Source of the DNA: Perlucidibaca aquatica
GTDB lineage: Bacteria > Pseudomonadota > Gammaproteobacteria > Pseudomonadales > Moraxellaceae
Assembly (NCBI RefSeq): GCF_001676655.1
Contig: NZ_LZDB01000002.1
Span: 186,001-250,000 of the forward strand
Reading direction: 5' to 3'
DNA length: 64,000 nucleotides
Shown: piece by piece, positions 25,324 through 34,425 of the stretch
Layout of the letters: each line of letters starts with the position of its first letter
Numbering within the stretch: the first letter of the stretch is position 1
Program-made: the position numbers and the translations under genes
The notes under the pieces: model-generated
The model's database searches: none
Told to the model about the DNA's origin: nothing
Seen by the model: only the letters and a program-made list of their open reading frames with translations

Positions 25324-26496
25324 TCAGCGCACCGGCGGAGCCGGCATATCCCACGGCGTCCCCTTCAACAGCTTTAGCCCGCGCAACCCCGTAGCCTTTG
25401 GGTATCGCCTCTGCAAGGGCATTACAAACTCCTCCGCCAATCCAGAAACCACGAGAGGTGCTTGCCGCAACCAGCTGGCAATCCCCGAAGCCTGCAACCG
25501 CAAATCCACCTGCGCCCGCGCCTCTGCCGTCAGCGCCCGATAAGCCAACAAAATCTGCTCCCGACACGCCACGCGATACCGCACCACCGCCATCTGCGGA
25601 TACACCGTATCCCCCAGCGTCAAATCAAAATGCTTCTCGCCGCGCGCATACGCCGTCGCATTCACATCCAGATAGGTCAGATAGTCCCGACTGATCTCGC
25701 CAAAAATCGCATTCCAATCCGAGCTGGCAAAGTCCTCCAGTTCAGCGTGCGACGGTGTATTGCCGCCATGCGCATTCCAAACCCGGCCGACCCAGGCGTA
25801 TACGGCCGGTGCGGTGTCGATCATCTGTTTGGCCGAGTGCGGGTCGAGCGCGAAGTGGCGGAACATGGAGGCGAAGAAGGCGAAGTCGACAATGCTGGGG
25901 CGTTCGCCGAGCAGGAACGGTCGGTCTTTCAGGCGCTGGCTGAGCTGCGCCAGCGTGCGCCGGTACAGCGCTTGCACCTGGGCCTCGTTGTGCGGGCGGA
26001 TGCCGTCGTCGCGGACGAAGGTCAGGTACTGCCGCCAGCGCATGTACCAGCCCAGGCCGGCGGCGGGATAGCGCGTGCCATCCGAGAGTTCGCGGCCGAG
26101 GCGATGCCGCAACAGGCGGTGCGAGTCGGCGAAGTTCCAGCGGTAGTACATGGCCGGTCGCCACAGCCACTCATCGGCATAGTCTTCGATGAGCAGGGCG
26201 ATGAAGTGGCTGGCGGGGTCAGTCGGGTAGATCGATGGCCGGCCGTGCTGCTGGTCGAGCCAGCGCATCATCGGCGTGGTGTCTTTCAGCCAGCGGCCAT
26301 CCGGGCATTGCATGGCCGGTACTTTCATGACGCCGGTGGCGGGCAGCACGGTGTTGCGTAGCGTGTCGGTGTTGACCTCGATGCGCTCATGGTCGATGCC
26401 GGCGTAGCGCAGGTAGGCTTCGAGCTTGCCGCTGTAATACGACACATCAGAAACATAGGCGCGATAGCGCGCCGAGGGCGTGGCGGCAGTGCTCAT
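25324..26496 (-). CDS. Glutathione S-transferase-like protein
   Basis: 390 residues. The N-terminal thioredoxin-fold half ('YVSDVSYYSGKLEAYLRYAGID', 'MKVPAMQCPDGRWLKDTTPMMRWLDQQH') and helical C-terminal half ('RPFLLGERPSIVDFAFFASMFRHFALDP') are those of GST superfamily proteins, with about 100 extra residues at the end. Ser or Tyr near residue 20 could be the thiol-contacting residue. It is the last gene of a seven-gene minus-strand operon and a tandem paralogue of the 26500 gene, three bases away. Confidence 0.82.
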   Translation of the reverse strand: MSTAATPSARYRAYVSDVSYYSGKLEAYLRYAGIDHERIEVNTDTLRNTVLPATGVMKVPAMQCPDGRWLKDTTPMMRWLDQQHGRPSIYPTDPASHFIALLIEDYADEWLWRPAMYYRWNFADSHRLLRHRLGRELSDGTRYPAAGLGWYMRWRQYLTFVRDDGIRPHNEAQVQALYRRTLAQLSQRLKDRPFLLGERPSIVDFAFFASMFRHFALDPHSAKQMIDTAPAVYAWVGRVWNAHGGNTPSHAELEDFASSDWNAIFGEISRDYLTYLDVNATAYARGEKHFDLTLGDTVYPQMAVVRYRVACREQILLAYRALTAEARAQVDLRLQASGIASWLRQAPLVVSGLAEEFVMPLQRRYPKATGLRGLKLLKGTPWDMPAPPVR

Positions 26497-26499
26497 GGC

Positions 26500-27597
26500 T
26501 TACTCCGGGGCAACGCGCAGAGCGATTTGACGCAGGCGCGGGATGGCCAGCTTCATGGCATCGCCAGCGCCGATGCTTTCCAGCCAGCTCTGCACGCTGG
26601 CCTGTTCGGCGGCGGGCAGGGCGTGGAAGGTGTCGAAGCTGCGTTGTGCCATCCACAGGCTGAACGGGCGTGCGCCGATGCGCAATTTGTCGCGGCCCAT
26701 GGGCACGTCAATCATGCCGAGCATGCGTGACCAGCCGCGACCCGGTTTGAGGCTGGAGCGGGTGCGTTCCATCTCGCCCAGGGTTAGTTCCAGCTGCGGC
26801 CAGAAGTCGGCGAATACCGATTTGAACAGTGGCAGCAGCGTGTCGGGGATCGCGTCATCTGCGAGGAAGTTGCCGGCCTGGGGCTGTGGCGGATTCATCA
26901 TGCGTTTAACCCAAGCGTGCAAATTAGGGCGCTTGGCAATGAGTTCGCGTGCCGGCCAAGGGTCGCGCCCAAGGTGGGCGTAGAGCGGGCCGATGAGGCC
27001 GAAGTCACCGAGGCAGGGTTTGCTGCCGAGCAGGTAGCCGTATTGGCCGAAATGAGTGTCGAGCAGGTCGAGCTGTTCGTGCGTCCAGCGTTCGATGATC
27101 TCGTGCTGGCCGGGCACGACACCGACGCCGGGCAGGTAGCTGCGCAGCAGCGTAGCGACTTTGGTCACGGCGCGGTTCTTGATGAAGCGCGGCATGAAGG
27201 GCAGTAAGTTGTCACCCACTTCAGGCTGGAAGCGGTCGCGGAAATTCTCCGGATAGCTCCAGCGGAAATGCATGGCCGTGGGCAGCCAGTATTCGTCCGC
27301 CCAAGCTTCGATCAGGCTTGAGGCCAGCTTCTGCCGTGGTGTGGTAGGTACGACCGGCGCATTCGGGAAGCGTTGTTCCAGCACATCAATAATATGCGAA
27401 GTGTCTTGCAGCCATTCGCCTTCAGGCGTAACCACCACCGGCATAACCTGAGCGCCGACCTTTTTCTGGATGGTCGGCATGGTCCACAGATGAATGTTCT
27501 TCTCCACAAACGGAATGCCCTTGTAGCGCAGGTAGGCGCGGGTCTTGCCGCTGTACAGGGAAATTTCCCACGCGTAATGCAGGTAGGGACGAGTCAT
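26500..27597 (-). CDS. Glutathione S-transferase-like protein (tandem paralogue)
   Basis: 365 residues with the same plan as its neighbour: 'YAWEISLYSGKTRAYLRYKGIPF', 'KVGAQVMPVVVTPEGEWLQDTSHIIDVLEQRFP' and 'YLLGSKPCLGDFGLIGPLYAHLGRDP'. The first four bases of the gene overlap the end of the DUF3604 gene (ATGA), so translation is probably coupled. Tandem duplication within the operon is inferred from the shared layout; both copies keep the fold-defining Pro and Asp. Confidence 0.83.
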   Translation of the reverse strand: MTRPYLHYAWEISLYSGKTRAYLRYKGIPFVEKNIHLWTMPTIQKKVGAQVMPVVVTPEGEWLQDTSHIIDVLEQRFPNAPVVPTTPRQKLASSLIEAWADEYWLPTAMHFRWSYPENFRDRFQPEVGDNLLPFMPRFIKNRAVTKVATLLRSYLPGVGVVPGQHEIIERWTHEQLDLLDTHFGQYGYLLGSKPCLGDFGLIGPLYAHLGRDPWPARELIAKRPNLHAWVKRMMNPPQPQAGNFLADDAIPDTLLPLFKSVFADFWPQLELTLGEMERTRSSLKPGRGWSRMLGMIDVPMGRDKLRIGARPFSLWMAQRSFDTFHALPAAEQASVQSWLESIGAGDAMKLAIPRLRQIALRVAPE

Positions 27598-29885
27598 TTG
27601 GCAGGGGCTCCTGTTGTGGTTTTATGTGGGGCAGCTTTTGCCGCAGCGGCGTCGTCCACAAAAATGGGCGATGACCAGGCGCGATGTTCGGCAGGGGCGA
27701 GGCATTCGTCTTTACTGTCGGTGCGGTCGTCGCCATAGCAAGGCTTCACGGCAATGCAGCGGCCCTGCGCGTCAAATTCGCAGCGTAAGTTCGCGGCGTT
27801 GATGGTGGGCGAGGCCTTTTGCACGGCGCGGACGTAGTAAATGGCTTCGCGGCCCTGACGCTTGGCGGAGGTGTCACTGAATTCCACGGTACAGCCAGCT
27901 GGGTCGCCGCTACAGGCGAAGGTTTTCCATGGGTCTTCGATCAGGTCTTTCACGTTTTCACCGCGTTGGTTCTGCGGCAGGATGCGCACCACTTCAATGC
28001 GGTCAATGAGCTTGCGTGTGTTCGACGGGTTGTAGCATTCGCCGCGACAGATTTGCTCCACTTGCTTGCTGCCCAGTGCCGTCAGGCTCTGCTCAGGGCA
28101 GCCCGGAAGCTGCTCAAAATCACCCACCGCACGCACACGGAAGGAAGGATTACCCACGCCTTTCACCTCCGAGCCCATGGGTGCGGTCATGCCTTTATCA
28201 CCGAGTAGGTCGAACCAGAGCAGCATGCGCTCGCCGGAGGTGGCATAGACTTCGCGGCGCTTGAGTGCGCCCCAGATGGCATCGCGTGAGCGACCCGGGC
28301 TGTGCACAGCGACTAAGCCCCCGGTATAAAAGTAAGACTGTGCGCGCTCGCTTTCGTTCACTTGCAGGAAGTTGAAGCGACTCTGGTTAATGTCGAAGGG
28401 CACTGACTCGGGCTTTTTGCCGGTGGGCTTGGCTTCATCAATGAAGAACTTGCGTAGCGGCATATCCTGACCATAGGCCTCGGTGTTTTCATGTCGGCCC
28501 ACTTGTTTAAAGCCGGTGCCGGGTTGTGCCGCGTGATTGTCGCTGGAGGCAATAAAGCCAAAGCGGAAGCGCAGCGGACCTTTGCCGTTTTCGCCCGGCT
28601 CGTCAAAGTTAGACAGTGCGAGTGCGTATTGCGTGGAGCCACCGGCGCGATAGTTGAAGGCAGGCAGGAAGCAGTCGGTGCACTGGCCGGCGTCTAGCCA
28701 ATCTTCAGGCTTCACGCCAGGCACCACGAGATGGCCGCCACGGCCTGCAGCAAGGTAATCACGACGCGCTTTCACCACACGTTTTTCGCAGTCGGCGGCG
28801 GGTAATGAACCACATCGGCTTCGAATGATTTCCCCTGCACGCCAGCACGAAGGGAGATAGTTTTTACTGGGCGCCGGGCAAGTGGCATTGCCCTCGGCAT
28901 CAAAAGCGACTTCCTTCCAGTCGCGGTATTGTTCGGAGTTGCCATGACCGGAGTACACCTCAATGAGTCGCTGGCGTTCGGGGTCGTGCTGCTTGCGCGT
29001 GAGCTGTTTTTCCCAGCCGGAGCCCAGTGGGGTGTAGAAGCCCCAGGTGTTGCCATGCGGGATGACCAAGCTCTCGCTACCCCAATCCCGGAGCTTGGCA
29101 AACAGGTCGGCGGGGGTTGTCGCGTACTCCACGCACTCTTTGGGCAGGTCGCGTACGGGGACCCCTTCGGCACAGACATTTTGGCGGCGCAATTCGGCGA
29201 GTTTGTATTGCTGATCGAATTGCGATTGCCGGCTGGCAAAATCCATATAGGGCGAGATTACATCTTGCCAATACGGGCGGCCGTTGGCGCGCATGGCGGA
29301 GGCGGCAATGCTTCCGGCGCTAATGGGACGCGCAGGAATGTTGGCGTCGTCGGTATCACGCAGAATGACATTTTTGTGGCCGTAATGGGTTTCTGGGGTG
29401 TTGCCCATCTGCGTCCATTCCCAGCCCAGGAAAGTCACCATGTCGGGGTTGGCCGGATCACCTGCCACGGCGTTGCATTGCCGGACGGTATCCTTCAAGT
29501 CTTGCCAGTGCCGAGGTGTGAGCGATTCACCATGTTCGGTGCTGGCCCAAAAATCCAGACCGGAACAGAAGCGGGCGTAGTCGCAGGCTTCGGCAGGTGG
29601 GTGTACGCCGTTGCCATGCAAAACCGGCATGCTCCAGGCAAAGGCATCCACGGAGTAGGTCGTGTGCACATGCAGATCGCCAAAGAGAATCTGCTTAGCA
29701 TCGGCACGCTCGCCAGAGGCTGCTGCAAGCGCATCGCGGCGGGCCTTTAGAATTTCTTCGGATACCGACTGGCCACTGATTACGCCCGGCGTTTCGGGGT
29801 GAGGTTCACGATCCAGGTAAAGCCATGCCGCGACGGCGACCAGGGCGATGCTGATGATGCTGATTTTTTTTATGTTTTTGCTCAT
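27594..29885 (-). CDS. DUF3604 domain protein (PHP-like, exported)
   Basis: 763 residues with an N-terminal signal anchor ('KISIISIALVAVAAWLYLD'). The DUF3604 landmarks are 'GDLHVHTTYSVDAF' (PHP-like metal motif), 'FWASTEHGESLTPRHW', 'FLGWEWTQMG' , 'FIASSDNHAAQPGTGF' and 'VYATSGERMLLWFDLLG'. The His/Asp clusters suggest a metal-dependent hydrolase, probably acting outside the cytoplasm. No substrate has been settled for the family as far as I know. It sits in the middle of the seven-gene operon, four bases after the HupE/UreJ-like gene. Confidence 0.88.
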   Translation of the reverse strand: MSKNIKKISIISIALVAVAAWLYLDREPHPETPGVISGQSVSEEILKARRDALAAASGERADAKQILFGDLHVHTTYSVDAFAWSMPVLHGNGVHPPAEACDYARFCSGLDFWASTEHGESLTPRHWQDLKDTVRQCNAVAGDPANPDMVTFLGWEWTQMGNTPETHYGHKNVILRDTDDANIPARPISAGSIAASAMRANGRPYWQDVISPYMDFASRQSQFDQQYKLAELRRQNVCAEGVPVRDLPKECVEYATTPADLFAKLRDWGSESLVIPHGNTWGFYTPLGSGWEKQLTRKQHDPERQRLIEVYSGHGNSEQYRDWKEVAFDAEGNATCPAPSKNYLPSCWRAGEIIRSRCGSLPAADCEKRVVKARRDYLAAGRGGHLVVPGVKPEDWLDAGQCTDCFLPAFNYRAGGSTQYALALSNFDEPGENGKGPLRFRFGFIASSDNHAAQPGTGFKQVGRHENTEAYGQDMPLRKFFIDEAKPTGKKPESVPFDINQSRFNFLQVNESERAQSYFYTGGLVAVHSPGRSRDAIWGALKRREVYATSGERMLLWFDLLGDKGMTAPMGSEVKGVGNPSFRVRAVGDFEQLPGCPEQSLTALGSKQVEQICRGECYNPSNTRKLIDRIEVVRILPQNQRGENVKDLIEDPWKTFACSGDPAGCTVEFSDTSAKRQGREAIYYVRAVQKASPTINAANLRCEFDAQGRCIAVKPCYGDDRTDSKDECLAPAEHRAWSSPIFVDDAAAAKAAPHKTTTGAPAK

Positions 29886-29889
29886 GGAT

Positions 29890-31071
29890 TTACACCAGTA
29901 ATCGGGTCAAGAACCAGAAAATGCCCAGGCCGGCAACGGCGGCAGAGACCCCTTGGCTGCTCCAGGCAGCCACGTGTGGAAAGCGTCTTAACAGATGTAG
30001 CAAGGGCCAGATCAGCGCGATGATGAGTATCTGCCCCAATTCGACGCCGAGGTTGAAGCCCAGCAGACCCGGCAAGAACTGCTCGGCAGGTAATGCCAGC
30101 TCGCCCATGAGTCCGGCAAAGCCAAAGCCATGGATTAAGCCAAAAATAAAGGTCAGGGCGAGGCGCCAGCGCTGAGGTTGAGGCGCGCTGGCCAGCAAAC
30201 CGAAATAACAGGCGGTAAACACAAATAGGCTGAGCAGCAGCGGGAGCTGACTAAAACCACTAATGAATAGCCCCAGCCCAGCTACTCCGATGAGGGTGAT
30301 GAGCAGTAGACGAGGTATCCAAGGGTCGCGCGCGCTCTGCAACCATAGATTTTCGGCTGCAACGAGAGCAATGGAAAACCCAATGAGCGCCTCAATTCGA
30401 GCCTGATCTACGATCACCCAACCTAAGCTGGCGGCTGCCAAGGTGAGGCTGTGGGCGAGGGTGAAACCAGTGGCCAGCCACACCACATCGCGTAGCCGTG
30501 GGGCCAATAAAATTAACATCAGAATAAACGCGAGATGGTCCCAGCCACTCAGGATATGGCTCAGACCAATGCCAATAAATTGCTGCAGCGAGTTCGCTTC
30601 AGGCGCGGTGGCACCTAGCGTCAGGCTGGGATGGGCAAAGTTCAGCACACGCTGTTGTGTTGGCTGCTGTGGCGCATCAATACGGACAAAATGCAGGTGC
30701 GATGGCGCCACGTTCTCCAGTAAACGCGTGCGTAACGTCCACGGTTGTGCTGACGGACAGTCCACGTGCCAGCGCGCACTCACCCAGCCGTCGGCCTCGA
30801 TTTGAGCCTTTGCCTCTTGAGCCGTGCAACGCTGTTTCTGCGCCCACAGTTGGAGATCACGCGCCAATAAGGTCGCTACTTTTTCGGCGTACTGCTCGGT
30901 GTAGCGCGGATCAAGCTGTAACCGACTCAGTTGCAATTGGGAGATACGCGCCGTGACCGAGGCACCGGATTCGCTGAGCTGCCATTGCGAGTAGGAGGTA
31001 CCCAAGTTATGGGCATGAGCCCAACCACTCACGACCCAGAGGCAAAGAAGCCAGTAGCGATAAAACGTCAT
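29890..31071 (-). CDS. HupE/UreJ-like membrane protein
   Basis: 393 residues: signal peptide ending near 'GWAHAHN', a roughly 150-residue periplasmic part, then a HupE/UreJ_2 membrane domain with 'GLSHILSGWDHLAFILMLI', 'GFTLAHSLTLAAA', 'FIFGLIHGFGFAG' and 'FNLGVELGQ'. Its His-rich helices resemble nickel/cobalt permeases and suggest metal transport, but no hydrogenase or urease genes are near. The start overlaps the preceding PpiC-like gene by four bases. Confidence 0.83.
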   Translation of the reverse strand: MTFYRYWLLCLWVVSGWAHAHNLGTSYSQWQLSESGASVTARISQLQLSRLQLDPRYTEQYAEKVATLLARDLQLWAQKQRCTAQEAKAQIEADGWVSARWHVDCPSAQPWTLRTRLLENVAPSHLHFVRIDAPQQPTQQRVLNFAHPSLTLGATAPEANSLQQFIGIGLSHILSGWDHLAFILMLILLAPRLRDVVWLATGFTLAHSLTLAAASLGWVIVDQARIEALIGFSIALVAAENLWLQSARDPWIPRLLLITLIGVAGLGLFISGFSQLPLLLSLFVFTACYFGLLASAPQPQRWRLALTFIFGLIHGFGFAGLMGELALPAEQFLPGLLGFNLGVELGQILIIALIWPLLHLLRRFPHVAAWSSQGVSAAVAGLGIFWFLTRLLV

Positions 31072-31850
31072 TGTGCATCGACTCGCGTGACGCGGTATTG
31101 CTGACGCAAGTCATCAAGCAGTTCACGCACTGCGCGCTCGTCACGCTGGCGGCGAAGCTCGCGAAGCACAGGCTCGCGAACGGCTTCGAGTGCAGGTGCA
31201 GGGGCAAGTTGCTGCTCGCTGACGAGCAAAACCACCTGTTGACCTTGGTTGGCGATGGGCCGACTTTCTTGACCCAAGGGCAGAAGCATGGCGGCCTTGA
31301 CCAGTTCCGGCCCTAAGTACTGTTGCAGTTTATGCAAGGGCAAAAGGCTGTTCGGCAAGGGCGGCAAAAAGGCTTTGCGCTCACCCGCTGATCCGAGTAT
31401 CCAGGCCTGCACCCGGAGCTGAGCAGGCGGCACAAATAAGCCTACATTGGCGCGATAAAACGACTCGAGCTCAGTTTCGGCTATCGCGTCATCGGACAGG
31501 CTGGCGGTGGTGCTGAAGAGCACTTCGGCAATGAGCTGGCCGCGCAAGCGTTGATCGTGTTCAACCAGCCCCAAGCTCAGGCCATGTTGTACCAGCAGCT
31601 CTTCGTCGATTAGGCGATCTAAGATTTGCGTCTGCTGTGCTGTCGTTAAGGGCGTGCGACGCTCGGAAGCAGCGGCTGCCACACCTTTCAACCACTCATC
31701 GCGCAGAATCAGGCGCTCGCCCACTTGAGCCATGGCCCCGCTGGGTAGACCCGCCGCGGGCACTTGCCGAACGACGCTAATGCCCGAGCCCACCATGCCC
31801 GCGAGGAGGCCGGCCAGCAGCAACAGTCGAGGCATGGGCATAGTTTTCAC
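31068..31850 (-). CDS. Peptidyl-prolyl isomerase/SurA-like periplasmic protein
   Basis: 260 residues with an N-terminal hydrophobic anchor ('LLLLAGLLAGMVGSGISVV'), a SurA-like helical stretch ('QTQILDRLIDEELLVQHGLSLG' and 'RLRGQLIAEVLFST') and a short parvulin-like region around residues 150-220. The central parvulin sheet appears reduced, so a chaperone role is as likely as isomerase activity. Four-base ATGA overlaps with both neighbours place it firmly in the operon; it may assist folding of the exported operon products. Confidence 0.72.
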   Translation of the reverse strand: MKTMPMPRLLLLAGLLAGMVGSGISVVRQVPAAGLPSGAMAQVGERLILRDEWLKGVAAAASERRTPLTTAQQTQILDRLIDEELLVQHGLSLGLVEHDQRLRGQLIAEVLFSTTASLSDDAIAETELESFYRANVGLFVPPAQLRVQAWILGSAGERKAFLPPLPNSLLPLHKLQQYLGPELVKAAMLLPLGQESRPIANQGQQVVLLVSEQQLAPAPALEAVREPVLRELRRQRDERAVRELLDDLRQQYRVTRVDAQ

Positions 31851-32914
31851 CGCGAACCCACCTCAATCGCTTTTGTGCCCACGGGCAGACTAATGAAGTC
31901 GCCATCCTGAGCAATCCGGATTGGGCCTTTGTAGCGCTCTTCAGCATCGGCCAGAAAGGCTTTTTTCAGGCCGGAAAGTGGCAGCGGCGGCACAATGTGA
32001 TTCAGTAAAAGATAGCCAACCTTGGCTTCCTCGGCGACCTCTGCGGCCTCGGGCGGCGAGGTGTGATAGTTCAGAATATCGGTGAAAATTTGCTTGAGGT
32101 TTTGCCGACCTACGGCATCAGCACTGTCGTGCAGAATGCCCACGAGTGGCGCAGAGAGTGCTTCATGCACCAGCAGATCCACGCCTTGCGCGGCTTCGGT
32201 AACGGCGGCTGATTTGCTGGTGTCACCACTGATCACCACGCTGCGACCTTTGTAGCGAATTCGGTAGCCAACAGCCGGGTGCACGGGTGAGTGCGCTACG
32301 GCGAAGGCGGATATCTCCAGGTCTTTATCCTTCACAATGACGGCATGGCCCTGCGCTGGAACTTCGAACGATTTAGCAACGCCGCCAAAGCCCGTGCTGG
32401 GCATGATGTGATTGCCATGATGCGCTACACGATATTGATGATCTGGCTCATATGCTTGTAAGAAGCCTGCCACCACGGATTCAACACCTCGCGGGCCATA
32501 AATGGTGACGGGCTGTTGATTCGCGCTGGCACCCCAGCGTTGCAACATTAACTCACCCAAACCATCTATATGGTCAGAGTGGAAGTGTGTGAGAAAAACG
32601 GCCTCAATGCGGCCTGGGTTAAAGCCCATGGCGTTGATGTGGCGCGCGCTGCCGCTGCCGGTGTCAATCACGAATAAGCGCTGGCCCGCAATAATGAGGG
32701 TGCATGGCCCGGAGCGCAGGTCATCTGGGAAAGGAGCCCCAGCGCCACAAATGCCAATGTGCAAGCCATCGGCTAAGCCGTTCATGTTGTCGGTGCTCAG
32801 TCGTTTCGTGGCCACTTGCTTGACTAAGGCCAGACTGACCGGCACGGCTAGGAAGTGGTAGGCCACAGCGCCCGAGAGCAGGAGCGCTGCTGCTACGATA
32901 AGTTTTTTGGTCAT
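31847..32914 (-). CDS. MBL-fold metallo-hydrolase (RNase Z/lactonase-like)
   Basis: 355 residues. A hydrophobic N-terminal segment suggests membrane anchoring or export. The metallo-beta-lactamase signature is 'THFHSDHIDGLGELM' (HxHxDH), with later metal ligands in 'AHSPVHPAVGYR', 'VVISGDTSKS', 'LVHEAL' and 'LLNHIVP'. The arrangement is RNase Z/arylsulfatase-like, but an exported copy is unlikely to process tRNA. It overlaps its neighbours by four bases on each side. Confidence 0.87.
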   Translation of the reverse strand: MTKKLIVAAALLLSGAVAYHFLAVPVSLALVKQVATKRLSTDNMNGLADGLHIGICGAGAPFPDDLRSGPCTLIIAGQRLFVIDTGSGSARHINAMGFNPGRIEAVFLTHFHSDHIDGLGELMLQRWGASANQQPVTIYGPRGVESVVAGFLQAYEPDHQYRVAHHGNHIMPSTGFGGVAKSFEVPAQGHAVIVKDKDLEISAFAVAHSPVHPAVGYRIRYKGRSVVISGDTSKSAAVTEAAQGVDLLVHEALSAPLVGILHDSADAVGRQNLKQIFTDILNYHTSPPEAAEVAEEAKVGYLLLNHIVPPLPLSGLKKAFLADAEERYKGPIRIAQDGDFISLPVGTKAIEVGSR

Positions 32915-34236
32915 GATGGAACCTTGTCAGTGACAGCTGTTTTCAACAATTCGTCAGCCACGACCCATAGACGGTCCTGACCCCAAGTACAGACGTTACC
33001 TACTTTGAAAGACGGCACGCCCCACAGTCCCAAAGCAAACATGTCATCGCGATTACGTTCGGCTTGAAGGCGCCAATTGTCATTTCGTAAGGCTTGTTGT
33101 GCTTCGATCCAGTTCAGGCCGGCACGCTCGGCAATGCGACGCAGGCCGCGATCACTACCGGCATTGATGCCTTCGGCCCATACGCCTTGCATAAAAGACA
33201 TCACATAGGCTTCGCCGCGCCCAATACGCTCGGCATAGGCAATCAGGGCCAGGCCACGCTCCGTGGGCTTACCTACAGGGTCATTGATGCAGCCAAAAGG
33301 AATGTTGCGAACGAAGGCTTCGCGCGCGGTGTCATGGCTGATGTAGGACCGTTTATCGGCAGGAACTGGCAAGCCCCGCATGACCATGGGCAAGACATAA
33401 CGCAGTTTTACGTTTGCCCCCGTTAAGCGCGCCAGCTCAAAAACGCGTGGGGCCACAATGGCTGAATAGGGGCTGCGGAAGGAAAAGAAGAAATGAATAT
33501 CAGGCGGATTAACGCACGACACGGGTGCCTTAAGGTCGGCTGCGGGCGGAAATAACAGCGAAGTGACTGCGTGTTTTTGAACCGCTAAAGCCTGTAATCG
33601 CTGCTCTAGGTGATAAAGCCGATCAATGCCCCAATACCATTCACCGGCATAAAAAAACGTGGCACCCAAGTAATGCCCTCGCCGTGCGCGGAGTTGATTA
33701 GCGGAGGCTTTGTGTGCCGCCACGGCAGCTGAAGACGCACGAGGATATGTCATGTGTGAATCAAGTCCGGCGCAAAGATCGGCTTTGAACTGCCAGAGGT
33801 TTTTCGATACCTGTCCTGCGATTTTTGCAAAAGCCTCGGCCTCGTGATTGGCCACCAGCAGCGCACTGGCTTCAGCGATGGCTTCGGCGCTGGGTTGCCG
33901 ACCCGCATCGCTAAATTCCAAACCATAGTGTTTGGCTAGGCGCGCGGCATCGAGGCGGCTGTAGGCAATGAGCTTGTCGCGTTCAGGCGCGGCCGAATCG
34001 GGTGGGGCATCCACAATATGAACGTTCAGAGCGATGTTGTAGCGTGCAAGCAACTCGGGCAGCGCGCCGGCAGTCAGTACGCTATAGGGGTCATCGACCT
34101 GATGAAAGTAATGCACGACGTGGGGCGCATCTTTGGCAATACGCAGACGTTCAGCGATGGCGCGTTTGGCGAGTAGCCGCTGGCGCGAAAAAAGCTGACG
34201 GCTAATCAGCGGCATTAAAAGTGTTTTGAGTGACAT
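32911..34236 (-). CDS. Double DsbA/kappa-GST-like protein
   Basis: 441 residues from ATG 34236. Two tandem thioredoxin-like units of the DSBA/2-hydroxychromene-2-carboxylate isomerase family can be seen, one beginning 'VVHYFHQVDDPYSVL' near residue 40 and the other 'IHFFFSFRSPYSAIV' near 250. Each has a D/S-P-Y-S turn where DsbA has CxxC, so neither unit is a disulfide oxidase; a glutathione-dependent isomerase or transferase role is more likely. It is the first gene of the seven-gene operon. 189 bp without a recognised motif separate it from the AraC gene. Confidence 0.78.
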   Translation of the reverse strand: MSLKTLLMPLISRQLFSRQRLLAKRAIAERLRIAKDAPHVVHYFHQVDDPYSVLTAGALPELLARYNIALNVHIVDAPPDSAAPERDKLIAYSRLDAARLAKHYGLEFSDAGRQPSAEAIAEASALLVANHEAEAFAKIAGQVSKNLWQFKADLCAGLDSHMTYPRASSAAVAAHKASANQLRARRGHYLGATFFYAGEWYWGIDRLYHLEQRLQALAVQKHAVTSLLFPPAADLKAPVSCVNPPDIHFFFSFRSPYSAIVAPRVFELARLTGANVKLRYVLPMVMRGLPVPADKRSYISHDTAREAFVRNIPFGCINDPVGKPTERGLALIAYAERIGRGEAYVMSFMQGVWAEGINAGSDRGLRRIAERAGLNWIEAQQALRNDNWRLQAERNRDDMFALGLWGVPSFKVGNVCTWGQDRLWVVADELLKTAVTDKVPS

Positions 34237-34425
34237 GGTGTTCAATCTGCCTATTATTTTTATGTGGGCAAAATGCCACGTTCAAAAACGTGTATTAGCA
34301 CCATGACAGATTGTTTTTTTTAAGGCAACCAATGGTTTAGCGGAAAATGCCGCTGGCGCAAAATCATAATTTTATGGGCGAAAATGATGCCCGCGCAGCG
34401 TTTTCAAGGGCCGGTTTTGATGCGT

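Noticed and set aside
25462-26361. 299-codon plus-strand frame opposite the GST-like gene
   Set aside because: Arg/Gln/His/Pro-rich translation with no domain; shadow of a coupled operon gene.
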